A DNA stretch of 6,183 bases from an uncultured Bacteroidota bacterium (GCA_903835145.1 CAILMA010000247.1:1-6183); one strand, 5' to 3'; positions 1-5,688 are shown, counted from the first letter of the stretch. Made by a program: numbers and translations. Notes: generated by a model from the sequence alone, not told the origin.

Positions 1-489
1 GGTTGCTACCTCTGCCACAGCCAGATGATCAGGCCATTTAGAAGTGAAGTAGTGCGGTATGGTGAGTACTCCAAAGCAGGCGAGTTTGTTTACGATCACC
101 CATTCCAGTGGGGCAGCAAACGTACTGGTCCGGACCTGGCAAGGATCGGTGGCAAGTACCCTGACAGCTGGCACTACAACCACATGTATGAGCCATCAAG
201 CATCTCTCCCGGTACTATTATGCCTAACTATCCCTGGTTATTTAAAAACGACCTCGATACAGCTATAACCCCTGCTAAAATAAGGGCTATGATAACACTC
301 GGCGTTCCTTATGCAGCTGGCTACGACACCCGCGCAAATGCTGACCTTATGATACAGGCCAATGGTATAGTTGCCAGCCTTGCAGCCGACAAAATAGAGG
401 CAAAACCAAACAAGGAAATTATAGCACTCATAGCTTACCTGCAACGTGTGGGCAAGGACATAAAACTGGAGCAGAAAAAAACTAATTAA
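1..489 (+). CDS. ccoO: cbb3-type cytochrome c oxidase, mono-haem subunit II (CcoO part), 5'-truncated
   Basis: This is the C-terminal 162 residues of the membrane-anchored mono-haem c subunit of cbb3 oxidase, which relays electrons from CcoP to the haem-copper subunit CcoN. Reading frame 1 is open from the first base. It begins with the covalent haem motif CYLCH (visible residues 2-6), followed by SQMIRPF and, a little later, the family hallmark HPFQWGSKRTGPDLAR. The probable axial Met is in GTIMPNYPW (visible residue 74). The reading frame ends at TAA 487-489 after a Lys-rich tail. The first ATG in this frame (position 25) is internal, because the haem motif lies before it. The N-terminal membrane helix is off the window. 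In many Bacteroidota CcoN and CcoO are fused, and that cannot be decided from here. Identity as CcoO is very secure. Confidence 0.97.
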   Translation, partial: GCYLCHSQMIRPFRSEVVRYGEYSKAGEFVYDHPFQWGSKRTGPDLARIGGKYPDSWHYNHMYEPSSISPGTIMPNYPWLFKNDLDTAITPAKIRAMITLGVPYAAGYDTRANADLMIQANGIVASLAADKIEAKPNKEIIALIAYLQRVGKDIKLEQKKTN

Positions 490-491
490 TC

Positions 492-527
492 ATTGTAAGT
501 GGTTGGCAACAACCGGCCACTTACAAT
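492..527 (+). repeat. Long inverted repeat (RNA hairpin) between ccoO and ccoQ
   Basis: ATTGTAAGTGG at 492-502 is matched perfectly by CCACTTACAAT at 517-527. The interior can also pair as GGTTG (501-505) with CAACC (510-514), closing a GCAA tetraloop at 506-509, so about 14 pairs with one small bulge are possible. Only CTTT follows, with no run of T, so it does not look like a standard intrinsic terminator. It starts 2 nt after the ccoO stop and ends 28 nt before the ccoQ start. This placement fits an mRNA-stabilising or processing element, or a partial terminator that sets subunit ratios. The structure is seen directly; the role is inferred. Confidence 0.75.
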
Positions 528-555
528 CTTTCACCAACAACTAATAAATACAAAA

Positions 556-729
556 ATGAAATTCATACACTATTTAGAAACGATTACCGGCGTTGGTATA
601 TACCCGCTCACATCGCTCGCTATATTCTTCGTATTCTTTGCTGTTATGGCTACCTGGGTGCTTAAAGCCGACAAAGTATACATAAAGGCACTGAAAAGCA
701 TACCATTCCCAGAAAACGAAAACGAATAA
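556..729 (+). CDS. ccoQ: CcoQ/FixQ-like small subunit of cbb3 oxidase
   Basis: This 57-residue single-span membrane peptide sits between ccoO and ccoP, the classical place of ccoQ, whose product stabilises the assembled cbb3 oxidase. Residues about 14-34 form one hydrophobic helix (IYPLTSLAIFFVFFAVMATW), followed by a basic/acidic tail LKADKVYIKALKSIPFPENE. The pattern GVGIYPL-helix-WxLKADK resembles other Bacteroidota CcoQ-like proteins. The ATG at 556 is chosen. An earlier in-frame ATG at 499 would add 19 polar residues encoded by the intergenic hairpin and disagrees with the usual size. It is preceded by an A-rich leader (AATAAATACAAAA) without a Shine-Dalgarno motif. Sequence conservation in this family is low, so the call rests mainly on position, size and topology. 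Confidence 0.85.
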   Translation: MKFIHYLETITGVGIYPLTSLAIFFVFFAVMATWVLKADKVYIKALKSIPFPENENE

Positions 730-757
730 TTTTTTAATATAAAAATTAGCACAGAAC

Positions 758-1939
758 ATGCGCTCAAATAAAAATAAATACCTGGTTTTAGCGGCAGCAT
801 TACTCCTTAGCCCCGGTTTCGCTTTTGCAGAGGAAGCCGCAACTAAATCAGCATCAACCGGCGGATACAATATGGTGCTCATTACACTGGTGAGCCTTAT
901 GCTTATCCTGCTGTTCTTCATTGGTATGCTGGCCAATACACTCCGTTTGCTGAGTGATGTATTAAAAGAGAAATACAAAAAAGAGCGGAAGAACAATTCT
1001 GGCGTGGTAAAAACCATCCTGGCACTGATAGCCCTTTCTATCCCTGCAATGAATGCCCTTGGTGCTGAAGCCTCCGCTGAAACTGCTGCGGCAGCGCCAG
1101 TACTGTCAATAAGCGGCATAGCTGTTAACGATTACTATGCCATGATAGCGTTCATCATTTTTGAGCTTATTATCATTTTCGCATTGTCCATCTACATTAG
1201 GATTCTTACCAAAGTCATCAGGGGCAAGTATGACGAAGAAGATGCACTGGCTACTGATACCAAACGAAGCTGGTTTTGGGATAAATTCAACGCCGCTGTA
1301 CCAATCGAAAAAGAAAAAGACCTCTTGCTCGATCATAACTATGATGGCATACAGGAGCTGGACAATAGCCTTCCACCATGGTGGAAGTATGGTTTCTACC
1401 TTACCATTATCGTTGGTATCATCTACGTATATCGCTTCCATTTTTCAGGCGACGGCCTCAGCCAGCTTGAAGAGTACAATGTAGAAATGCAGAAAGGCGA
1501 AGACGACAAAGCAGCCTACCTCGCTAAAGCTGGTAACAACGTAGATGAGAACACCGTTACCCTGCTCACAGATGCAGCGTCGATAGGAGAAGGTAAAGAC
1601 CTGTATTCAAAAAACTGCGTTGCTTGTCACCTTCCTGATGGTGGTGGTATAGTAGGTCCTAACCTTACCGATGACTATTGGTTGCACGGTGGTGGCATAA
1701 AGGACATCTTTAAGACCATTAAATACGGTTGGCAGGATAAGGGTATGAAGAGCTGGAAGGATGATTTTTCTGCTAAGCAAATACAAGAACTGGCCAGCTT
1801 TGTAAAATCATTAAAAGGCACAAAACCAGCAGCTCCCAAGGCCCCACAGGGCGAGCTTTATATTGAAGCAGGAGCAGCCCCTGCAGCAGCAGCCGACAGC
1901 ACTAAGAAAGCTGCTGCACCTGAAGCCGCCAAAAAATAG
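758..1939 (+). CDS. ccoP: cbb3-type cytochrome c oxidase subunit III (CcoP), single-haem form
   Basis: CcoP is the periplasm-facing cytochrome c subunit where electrons enter the oxidase. This 393-residue protein has a signal-like helix (about 7-24), further membrane segments at about 39-60, 83-102 and 122-150, then the CcoP signature DHNYDGIQELDNSLPPWW (192-209) leading into a helix at 211-228. The C-terminal cytochrome domain (about 275-354) has one haem motif, CVACH (287-291), with a likely axial Met at 330 in KGMKSW. Proteobacterial CcoP normally carries two haems and a much shorter N-terminus. The extra helices at the N-terminus look like two repeats of a signal-like helix, an Ala-rich linker and a second helix. 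The protein ends in an Ala/Pro/Lys-rich low-complexity tail (about 355-393). Positively charged loops at 69-79 and 151-170 fit a cytoplasmic placement. The start follows ccoQ by 28 nt. Confidence 0.96.
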   Translation: MRSNKNKYLVLAAALLLSPGFAFAEEAATKSASTGGYNMVLITLVSLMLILLFFIGMLANTLRLLSDVLKEKYKKERKNNSGVVKTILALIALSIPAMNALGAEASAETAAAAPVLSISGIAVNDYYAMIAFIIFELIIIFALSIYIRILTKVIRGKYDEEDALATDTKRSWFWDKFNAAVPIEKEKDLLLDHNYDGIQELDNSLPPWWKYGFYLTIIVGIIYVYRFHFSGDGLSQLEEYNVEMQKGEDDKAAYLAKAGNNVDENTVTLLTDAASIGEGKDLYSKNCVACHLPDGGGIVGPNLTDDYWLHGGGIKDIFKTIKYGWQDKGMKSWKDDFSAKQIQELASFVKSLKGTKPAAPKAPQGELYIEAGAAPAAAADSTKKAAAPEAAKK

Positions 1940-1960
1940 AAACAAAAACATTGAATTATA

Positions 1961-3367
1961 ATGAGTACAGAAGCAGAGAAGTCGGGGACGTTTAGAAACA
2001 AAATTGCAACAGTAGATGACAAGGGGAAACGAATTTGGGTGTTTCCCCAAAAACCCGCAGGAAGATTATACACCTTAAGGTCCTGGGCCACACTGGCCTA
2101 TATCATCATCTTCTTTGGCCTTCCGTTTTTAAAGTATGATGGCCACCCTATTTTCCTTATCAATGTGCTGCAAAGGCGGTTCATTCTCTTTGGTCAGATC
2201 TTCTGGCCGCAAGACTTTTTCATCTTTGCGTTGGGTATGGTGGTGTTCATCGTATTCATCGCTTTGTTCACCGTGGTTTTCGGTCGTGTTTTCTGCGGCT
2301 GGGCATGCCCCCAAACCATATTTATGGAAATGGTTTTCCGTAAAATAGAGTTCTGGATAGAGGGCGATGCCGGCAAACAAAAATTACTGAAAAAAGCCCC
2401 ATGGGACAGTGCCAAGATCTCGAAGAAAGTTACAAAGTGGGTAATATTCTGGTTAGTAAGTTTTATCATCGCCAATGTGTTCCTGTCCTACCTGATAGGT
2501 GTAGATGACTTGAAGAAACTGATTACCGAACCGCTGGATAAAAATATAGGTTCTTTCACAACGCTGCTGGTTTTTACCACCGTATTTTTCTTCGTGTACC
2601 TCTGGATGAGGGAACAGATTTGTACCGTTATTTGCCCATACGGACGTATGCAGGGCGTGTTGCTCGATAAAGACTCCGTAATAGTAGCCTACGACTACAA
2701 ACGTGGCGAAAAAAGAGGCAAGTTTCACAAGAATGAAAAACGCGAATTAGGCGACTGTATTGATTGCGAACAATGCGTAAAAGTTTGCCCTACCGGCATC
2801 GACATCAGAAACGGTACACAACTGGAATGTGTAAACTGCACAGCCTGTATTGATGCCTGTAACCACATGATGAGTGCAGTAGGCTTGCCAACAGGGCTTA
2901 TAAGATACGCGTCTGAAAACAACATAGCCGAAAAGAAGCCATGGCGCATGACCTGGCGCATGAAGGCTTACAGTGGCGTTATGGTGTTCCTGCTGGCTAT
3001 CCTTGTTTGGCTGCTGTCTACAAGAACCGATGTGGGTATAACCATACTCCGCACTCCGGGTCAGCTGTATCAGGAACAACCTAACCACCAGATGAGTAAT
3101 TTGTATAACTACAAAATATTCAACAAGACCTTTAAAACCAAGGAAGTAACCCTGAGACCCGAAAATTTTAAAGGAAGTATAAAACTGGTAGGCGAAACAA
3201 GAATGATGATACCACCCGATGGTTATGTAGCCGGAACTATGTTTATAAACATAGAAAAGGACGACATAAAAGACAGGAAAACAAAGCTGAGAATTGGGGT
3301 GTATGAAGGCGATGAAAAAATAAGTACCATCACTACTTCGTTCCTTGGGCCTTTTAAAGCAAACTAA
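1961..3367 (+). CDS. ccoG: cbb3 oxidase assembly polyferredoxin CcoG (FixG/RdxA family)
   Basis: CcoG is a membrane polyferredoxin needed for cbb3 oxidase maturation. Family work links it to reduction of Cu(II) to Cu(I) for the haem-copper site. The 468-residue product has membrane helices at about 41-57, 86-108, 160-180, 199-217 and 336-353. Membrane-proximal Cys pairs are present in FCGWACPQ (C112, C116) and ICTVICPYGRMQ (C221, C225). Two [4Fe-4S] ferredoxin motifs follow: C266, C269, C272 and C276-Pro, then C290, C293, C296 and C300. Residues after about 356 form the family's C-terminal Ig-like periplasmic domain. All expected Cys are present and the length is normal. It starts 21 nt after the ccoP stop in an A-rich leader, so cotranscription is likely. 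Confidence 0.97.
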   Translation: MSTEAEKSGTFRNKIATVDDKGKRIWVFPQKPAGRLYTLRSWATLAYIIIFFGLPFLKYDGHPIFLINVLQRRFILFGQIFWPQDFFIFALGMVVFIVFIALFTVVFGRVFCGWACPQTIFMEMVFRKIEFWIEGDAGKQKLLKKAPWDSAKISKKVTKWVIFWLVSFIIANVFLSYLIGVDDLKKLITEPLDKNIGSFTTLLVFTTVFFFVYLWMREQICTVICPYGRMQGVLLDKDSVIVAYDYKRGEKRGKFHKNEKRELGDCIDCEQCVKVCPTGIDIRNGTQLECVNCTACIDACNHMMSAVGLPTGLIRYASENNIAEKKPWRMTWRMKAYSGVMVFLLAILVWLLSTRTDVGITILRTPGQLYQEQPNHQMSNLYNYKIFNKTFKTKEVTLRPENFKGSIKLVGETRMMIPPDGYVAGTMFINIEKDDIKDRKTKLRIGVYEGDEKISTITTSFLGPFKAN

Positions 3368-3370
3368 CTT

Positions 3371-3400
3371 TCAATAGACACTTTCACATATCAATGGACA
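3371..3400 (+). repeat. Near-perfect 10-bp direct repeat with 20-bp period upstream of ccoH
   Basis: TCAATAGACA (3371-3380) recurs as TCAATGGACA (3391-3400), with 9 of 10 bases identical. The period is 20 bp, about two turns of DNA. It lies just after the ccoG stop in the only long gap of the operon. It does not match an FNR/CRP-type palindrome. It could be a binding-site pair or a chance repeat. Confidence 0.45.
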
Positions 3401-3409
3401 ATTCAGCCT

Positions 3410-3452
3410 GCCGGTCACATTTTGGCGCCGGCTCGCTGAAAACCAAAGCGAG
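3410..3452 (+). repeat. Two adjacent small hairpins in the ccoH leader
   Basis: GCCGG (3410-3414) can pair with CCGGC (3428-3432), and CTCGCT (3432-3437) with AGCGAG (3447-3452). The two stems are contiguous and share base 3432. A-rich sequence rather than a T-run follows, so this is not a standard intrinsic terminator. It may modulate ccoH translation or be incidental. The first stem is short with a 13-nt loop; the second has a 9-nt loop. Confidence 0.4.
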
Positions 3453-3488
3453 AAAATGAACTTAAATAACCTTCAAAAATCTACTACT

Positions 3489-3932
3489 ATGAAACTAAGC
3501 TGGGGTTGGAAAATAGGCATATTGTATTGCGGTTTTGTTGTTGGCATGTTAACCTTGGTTATCGCCAGTAACCACCAGCATTTTGACCTCGTGTCAAAAG
3601 ACTATTATGAAGCCGAACTTGGCTACCAAAAAGTGATTGATGCGGGTAAGAACCAAAGTACGCTCTCGCAACCACTGAGCATTCATGCAAATGAAAAAAC
3701 AGTGACCATTGATTTCCCGAATGAGTTTAAAAGCAAAATACTTTCAGGCGACATTCAGTTCTATTCTCCGGTAAATTCTGACTGGGACAGGAACTTTAAA
3801 ATTAACGCTGAAAACAACAGTGTTACCATCCTGCGCAGCGCGCTGCAAAACACCCGCTACACCATAAAAATAAAATGCGCCGTTGACGGCAAAAGCTACT
3901 ACCAGGAGTCTGAGATTTTTCTTCATTCCTGA
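3489..3932 (+). CDS. ccoH: cbb3 oxidase assembly protein CcoH (FixH family)
   Basis: FixH/CcoH is a single-span membrane protein with a periplasmic domain that takes part in cbb3 oxidase assembly. This 147-residue form begins MKLSWGWKI and continues into one helix (about 8-27). The family signature DLVSKDYYEAELGYQKVID follows directly. The rest is a beta-rich periplasmic domain ending KSYYQESEIFLHS. The start at 3489 is chosen because relatives begin a few residues before WGWKI. An in-frame ATG at 3456 would add 11 polar residues (MNLNNLQKSTT) and cannot be excluded; it lies 3 nt after a hairpin. Neither start has a Shine-Dalgarno motif. The gene follows ccoG by 121 nt (88 nt with the upstream start), the widest gap in the operon. 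Family assignment is secure from the signature and position. Confidence 0.9.
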   Translation: MKLSWGWKIGILYCGFVVGMLTLVIASNHQHFDLVSKDYYEAELGYQKVIDAGKNQSTLSQPLSIHANEKTVTIDFPNEFKSKILSGDIQFYSPVNSDWDRNFKINAENNSVTILRSALQNTRYTIKIKCAVDGKSYYQESEIFLHS

Positions 3933-3971
3933 TACCTGCACTACAACAAAGAGCCTTAAACTCGCAATACG

Positions 3972-4682
3972 ATGAATGGTCTTTCCCTTACAATGGCATT
4001 ACTCATGGGCTTCACAGGCAGTTTGCACTGTGCAGGCATGTGTGGCCCTATAGTGTGGATCATTCCATTTCAGGCTTTTCGTGGTTTGAAAAAAGGGATC
4101 GCCCTTGGTCTGTACCACCTTGGGCGCATCTCTGTTTATGCGCTTTTTGCCGCTGTCTTACATTCCTTCCGCGATCTGTTTGATCCCAAAATTCAACAGT
4201 ACATTTCGCTCACACTTGGTGCTCTGTTGCTCGTAGGTGGTGTACTCACTTTTATACCTAACCATGTAGCCCGCGTTAAGCTACCCTGGGCTGAGCTCGT
4301 AAAAAAACAACTTGGCCACGTTATGGGCAGGCCCGGCCTGCCAATGATAGGTCTTGCAGGTGTGCTCAATGGCTTATTACCTTGCGGACTTGTTTACATG
4401 GCACTTTCCACATCGCTCGCTGCAGCTACTGTGCCACAGGCCATGGCCCTTATGTATGCCTTCGGAGCCGGCACCTTACCCATGCTGCTCAGCATTACTT
4501 TACTTAAGTCGAGGCTTTCCTTCTTGCACACAACACACGTGCGCAAGCTGGTGCCGATAGTTATGTTCGCCTTCGGCAGCCTGTTTATGCTGCGCGGCAT
4601 GAACCTCGGCATTCCCTACCTCAGTCCCAAAGTGACCGCGGAAGCACACGGCGATATAAGGAATGACTGCCACTCCCGTTAG
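3972..4682 (+). CDS. Sulfite exporter TauE/SafE-like (DsbD_2/UreH-type) six-helix membrane protein
   Basis: This 236-residue membrane protein has about six helices (roughly 4-30, 41-64, 76-95, 123-147, 154-178 and 191-209). Two conserved membrane Cys motifs mark the SafE/DsbD_2 family: SLHCAGMCGP (C20, C24) in helix 1 and LPCGLVY (C138) in helix 4. These resemble the paired Cys of DsbD/CcdA-type membrane electron carriers. Members of this family often accompany cbb3 oxidase genes and have been linked to copper handling or cytochrome assembly. No substrate can be read from this sequence, and the name 'sulfite exporter' is probably misleading. The short C-terminal tail carries a possible metal-binding cluster (H226, C233, H234). 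It lies 39 nt after ccoH and is the last gene before a strong terminator, so it is best viewed as part of the oxidase assembly set. Confidence 0.88.
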   Translation: MNGLSLTMALLMGFTGSLHCAGMCGPIVWIIPFQAFRGLKKGIALGLYHLGRISVYALFAAVLHSFRDLFDPKIQQYISLTLGALLLVGGVLTFIPNHVARVKLPWAELVKKQLGHVMGRPGLPMIGLAGVLNGLLPCGLVYMALSTSLAAATVPQAMALMYAFGAGTLPMLLSITLLKSRLSFLHTTHVRKLVPIVMFAFGSLFMLRGMNLGIPYLSPKVTAEAHGDIRNDCHSR

Positions 4683-4703
4683 TAAGCACAACAAAACATA
4701 TAT

Positions 4704-4741
4704 AAAACCCCGGTTGCACATGCAACCGGGGTCTCTTTTTT
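4704..4741 (+). terminator. Strong rho-independent terminator, probably bidirectional
   Basis: CCCCGGTTGC (4708-4717) pairs perfectly with GCAACCGGGG (4722-4731) around an ACAT loop. On the + strand TCTC and then six T (4736-4741) follow. On the - strand the stem is followed by TTTT (complement of 4704-4707) and an AT-rich stretch. It lies 25 nt after the stop of the SafE-type gene and, on the other strand, 34 nt beyond the lipoprotein stop. It can therefore serve both converging genes. Confidence 0.93.
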
Positions 4742-4765
4742 AATCGGACACATTATGTCTTCGGC

Positions 4766-5434
4766 TTACAAATGGTACTGCACAAGGTGCCACTCATAAA
4801 CTTGAGGAAGGTTATTGTAAAATCCGGCTGTAGATTTAATAAGCCCAATATTAACAGCGTAAAAATAGTCCTGATCGCGGGTAGCACCGAACGTGGTGTA
4901 GCCCGCCGGCATATGAAATATTTCCCTGAATGCGGAAGTTGTAAAAGTACCTGCCGGAACGGTTACAATGGCGTTCTGAAATCCCATTTGTGTGGTATAT
5001 AAAATGGTATCGGGGTGTGAAGCATCAGGCAGCAATGTTTTTTTGGTGAACGTATCAGTAAAGTCGGCATACGCGAAAATTACCGTTCCACCAGCATTTA
5101 CTACATAGCCCAGCGAGTCCCGTATCAACTGAATAGCATAAGCATTATTGCCGGCGTTAGGCTGTCCGGGTGCGTACCAGGTATGGTAAGTATTGCCCCT
5201 TATTATTGTGTCATTACCATAGTAGCAACTATCAAAAACATTAAGCGCAACGGATGATGTATCGGTTACTTCGTATTGCTGATAAATCCAATAGTTGCCC
5301 TGCTTCATCACAAAAAAATCGGGATAAATAACCGAATCAATGACCATGGGTGCTGTATTGTTCTTCTTCTTGCACGATGTATGCACCGCACAGATTGCCA
5401 GGAAAGCCGCTGCGGCTATAAATGTTTGCTTCAT
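4766..5434 (-). CDS. Hypothetical lipoprotein, exported beta-rich protein of unknown function
   Basis: I do not recognise a characterised family. The 222-residue product begins with a lipoprotein signal peptide: MKQ, a hydrophobic stretch (about 5-18) and lipobox HTSC with acylation Cys 21, followed by KKKNNT. The mature part looks beta-rich and soluble, with aromatic and Thr/Asp-rich segments: GNYWIYQQYEV (46-56), VTVPAGTF (157-164) and DYFYAVNIGLIKS (189-201). The order 'GNYWIY ... VPAGTF ... wya.giGliks' recurs in many small Bacteroidota lipoproteins without known function. A periplasmic or outer-membrane location is likely. No catalytic motif is visible. It stands alone, convergent to the oxidase operon and divergent from the nuclease gene, so the context gives no functional link. 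The start fits the signal peptide well. Confidence 0.85.
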   Translation of the reverse strand: MKQTFIAAAAFLAICAVHTSCKKKNNTAPMVIDSVIYPDFFVMKQGNYWIYQQYEVTDTSSVALNVFDSCYYGNDTIIRGNTYHTWYAPGQPNAGNNAYAIQLIRDSLGYVVNAGGTVIFAYADFTDTFTKKTLLPDASHPDTILYTTQMGFQNAIVTVPAGTFTTSAFREIFHMPAGYTTFGATRDQDYFYAVNIGLIKSTAGFYNNLPQVYEWHLVQYHL

Positions 5435-5456
5435 TGGTGTTGCTTTAGCACTATAA

Positions 5457-5487
5457 CGAAGTATATTTTATGATATTGTGTGTGCAA
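5457..5487 (-). promoter_or_regulatory. Weak candidate promoter for the lipoprotein gene
   Basis: On the - strand, TTG (complement of 5485-5487) is followed after 19 bp by TATACTTC (complement of 5458-5465). That matches four of the six fixed bases of the Bacteroidota -7 box TAnnTTTG. The box lies 23 bp upstream of the ATG. The match is partial and AT-rich sequence gives such hits easily. Confidence 0.2.
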
Positions 5488-5505
5488 TAATTTTGTCGTC
5501 AGTCC

Positions 5506-5528
5506 GTTACCGGCCACTTCCCGGCAAC
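5506..5528. repeat. Inverted repeat 1 of a GGCAA-motif cluster
   Basis: GTTACCGG (5506-5513) faces CCGGCAAC (5521-5528) with one mismatch and a 7-nt spacer, centred at 5517. It ends with the GGCAAC motif that recurs further right. It is a possible operator half-site pair or a transcript hairpin. Confidence 0.5.
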
Positions 5529-5553
5529 TAAAAGCACTCAGTTTGGGGGGAGC

Positions 5554-5568
5554 GGCAAACGGATTGCC
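5554..5568. repeat. Inverted repeat 2 of a GGCAA-motif cluster
   Basis: GGCAA (5554-5558) faces TTGCC (5564-5568) across a 5-nt spacer, centred at 5561. Its arms are in the opposite order to repeats 1 and 3. It lies 44 bp from the centre of each neighbour. Confidence 0.4.
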
Positions 5569-5598
5569 CAAGCAAGAAAAAACCAGCAACTGATCTTT

Positions 5599-5611
5599 GT
5601 TGCCTGGCAAC
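5599..5611. repeat. Inverted repeat 3 of a GGCAA-motif cluster (perfect palindrome)
   Basis: GTTGCC (5599-5604) and GGCAAC (5606-5611) are perfectly inverted around a single T at 5605. GGCAACGT (5606-5613) recurs exactly at 5633-5640, directly abutting the promoter-like box TATATTTG. This is the most operator-like element in the region, placed just upstream of the promoter candidates of the nuclease gene. Confidence 0.5.
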
Positions 5612-5621
5612 GTCGGTCGTC

Positions 5622-5688
5622 TTGTTATTTAAGGCAACGTTATATTTGCGCTACCCGAAATTGTGCTACATTTATCAGTATACTTTTG
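5622..5688 (+). promoter_or_regulatory. Tandem TAnnTTTG promoter candidates for the MBL-fold nuclease gene
   Basis: Two boxes match the Bacteroidota -7 consensus TAnnTTTG exactly: TATATTTG (5641-5648) and TACTTTTG (5681-5688). The second has TTG at 5661-5663 with a 17-bp spacer; the first has TTG at 5622-5624 with a 16-bp spacer. They lie 73 and 33 bp upstream of the ATG at 5722. The second is the better candidate because of its spacing and position. Confidence 0.45.

Noticed and set aside
492..530. Reading the ccoO-ccoQ hairpin as an intrinsic terminator
   Set aside because: Only CTTT follows the stem and the operon clearly continues with ccoQ and ccoP, so complete termination is unlikely.
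499..555. Upstream extension of ccoQ from the ATG at 499
   Set aside because: The added residues are encoded by the intergenic hairpin and an A-rich leader. The remaining 57 residues already have the expected CcoQ size.
731..757. AT-rich palindrome-like stretch between ccoQ and ccoP
   Set aside because: The T-run followed by an A-run is an imperfect low-complexity match typical of A/T-rich Bacteroidota leaders; no GC stem or promoter box was found.
574..1119. 181-codon open frame on the - strand opposite ccoQ and the start of ccoP
   Set aside because: It is antisense to two well-supported genes. Its translation is compositionally odd with no recognisable motif, and no promoter or leader is evident.
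2747..3088. 113-codon - strand open frame opposite the ferredoxin region of ccoG
   Set aside because: It lies wholly within the conserved Cys-rich part of ccoG and shows no family features of its own.
3371..3400. FNR/CRP-type operator upstream of ccoH, as is common for cbb3 genes
   Set aside because: No TTGAT-N4-ATCAA-like palindrome is present. The similarity is a direct repeat, not an inverted one.
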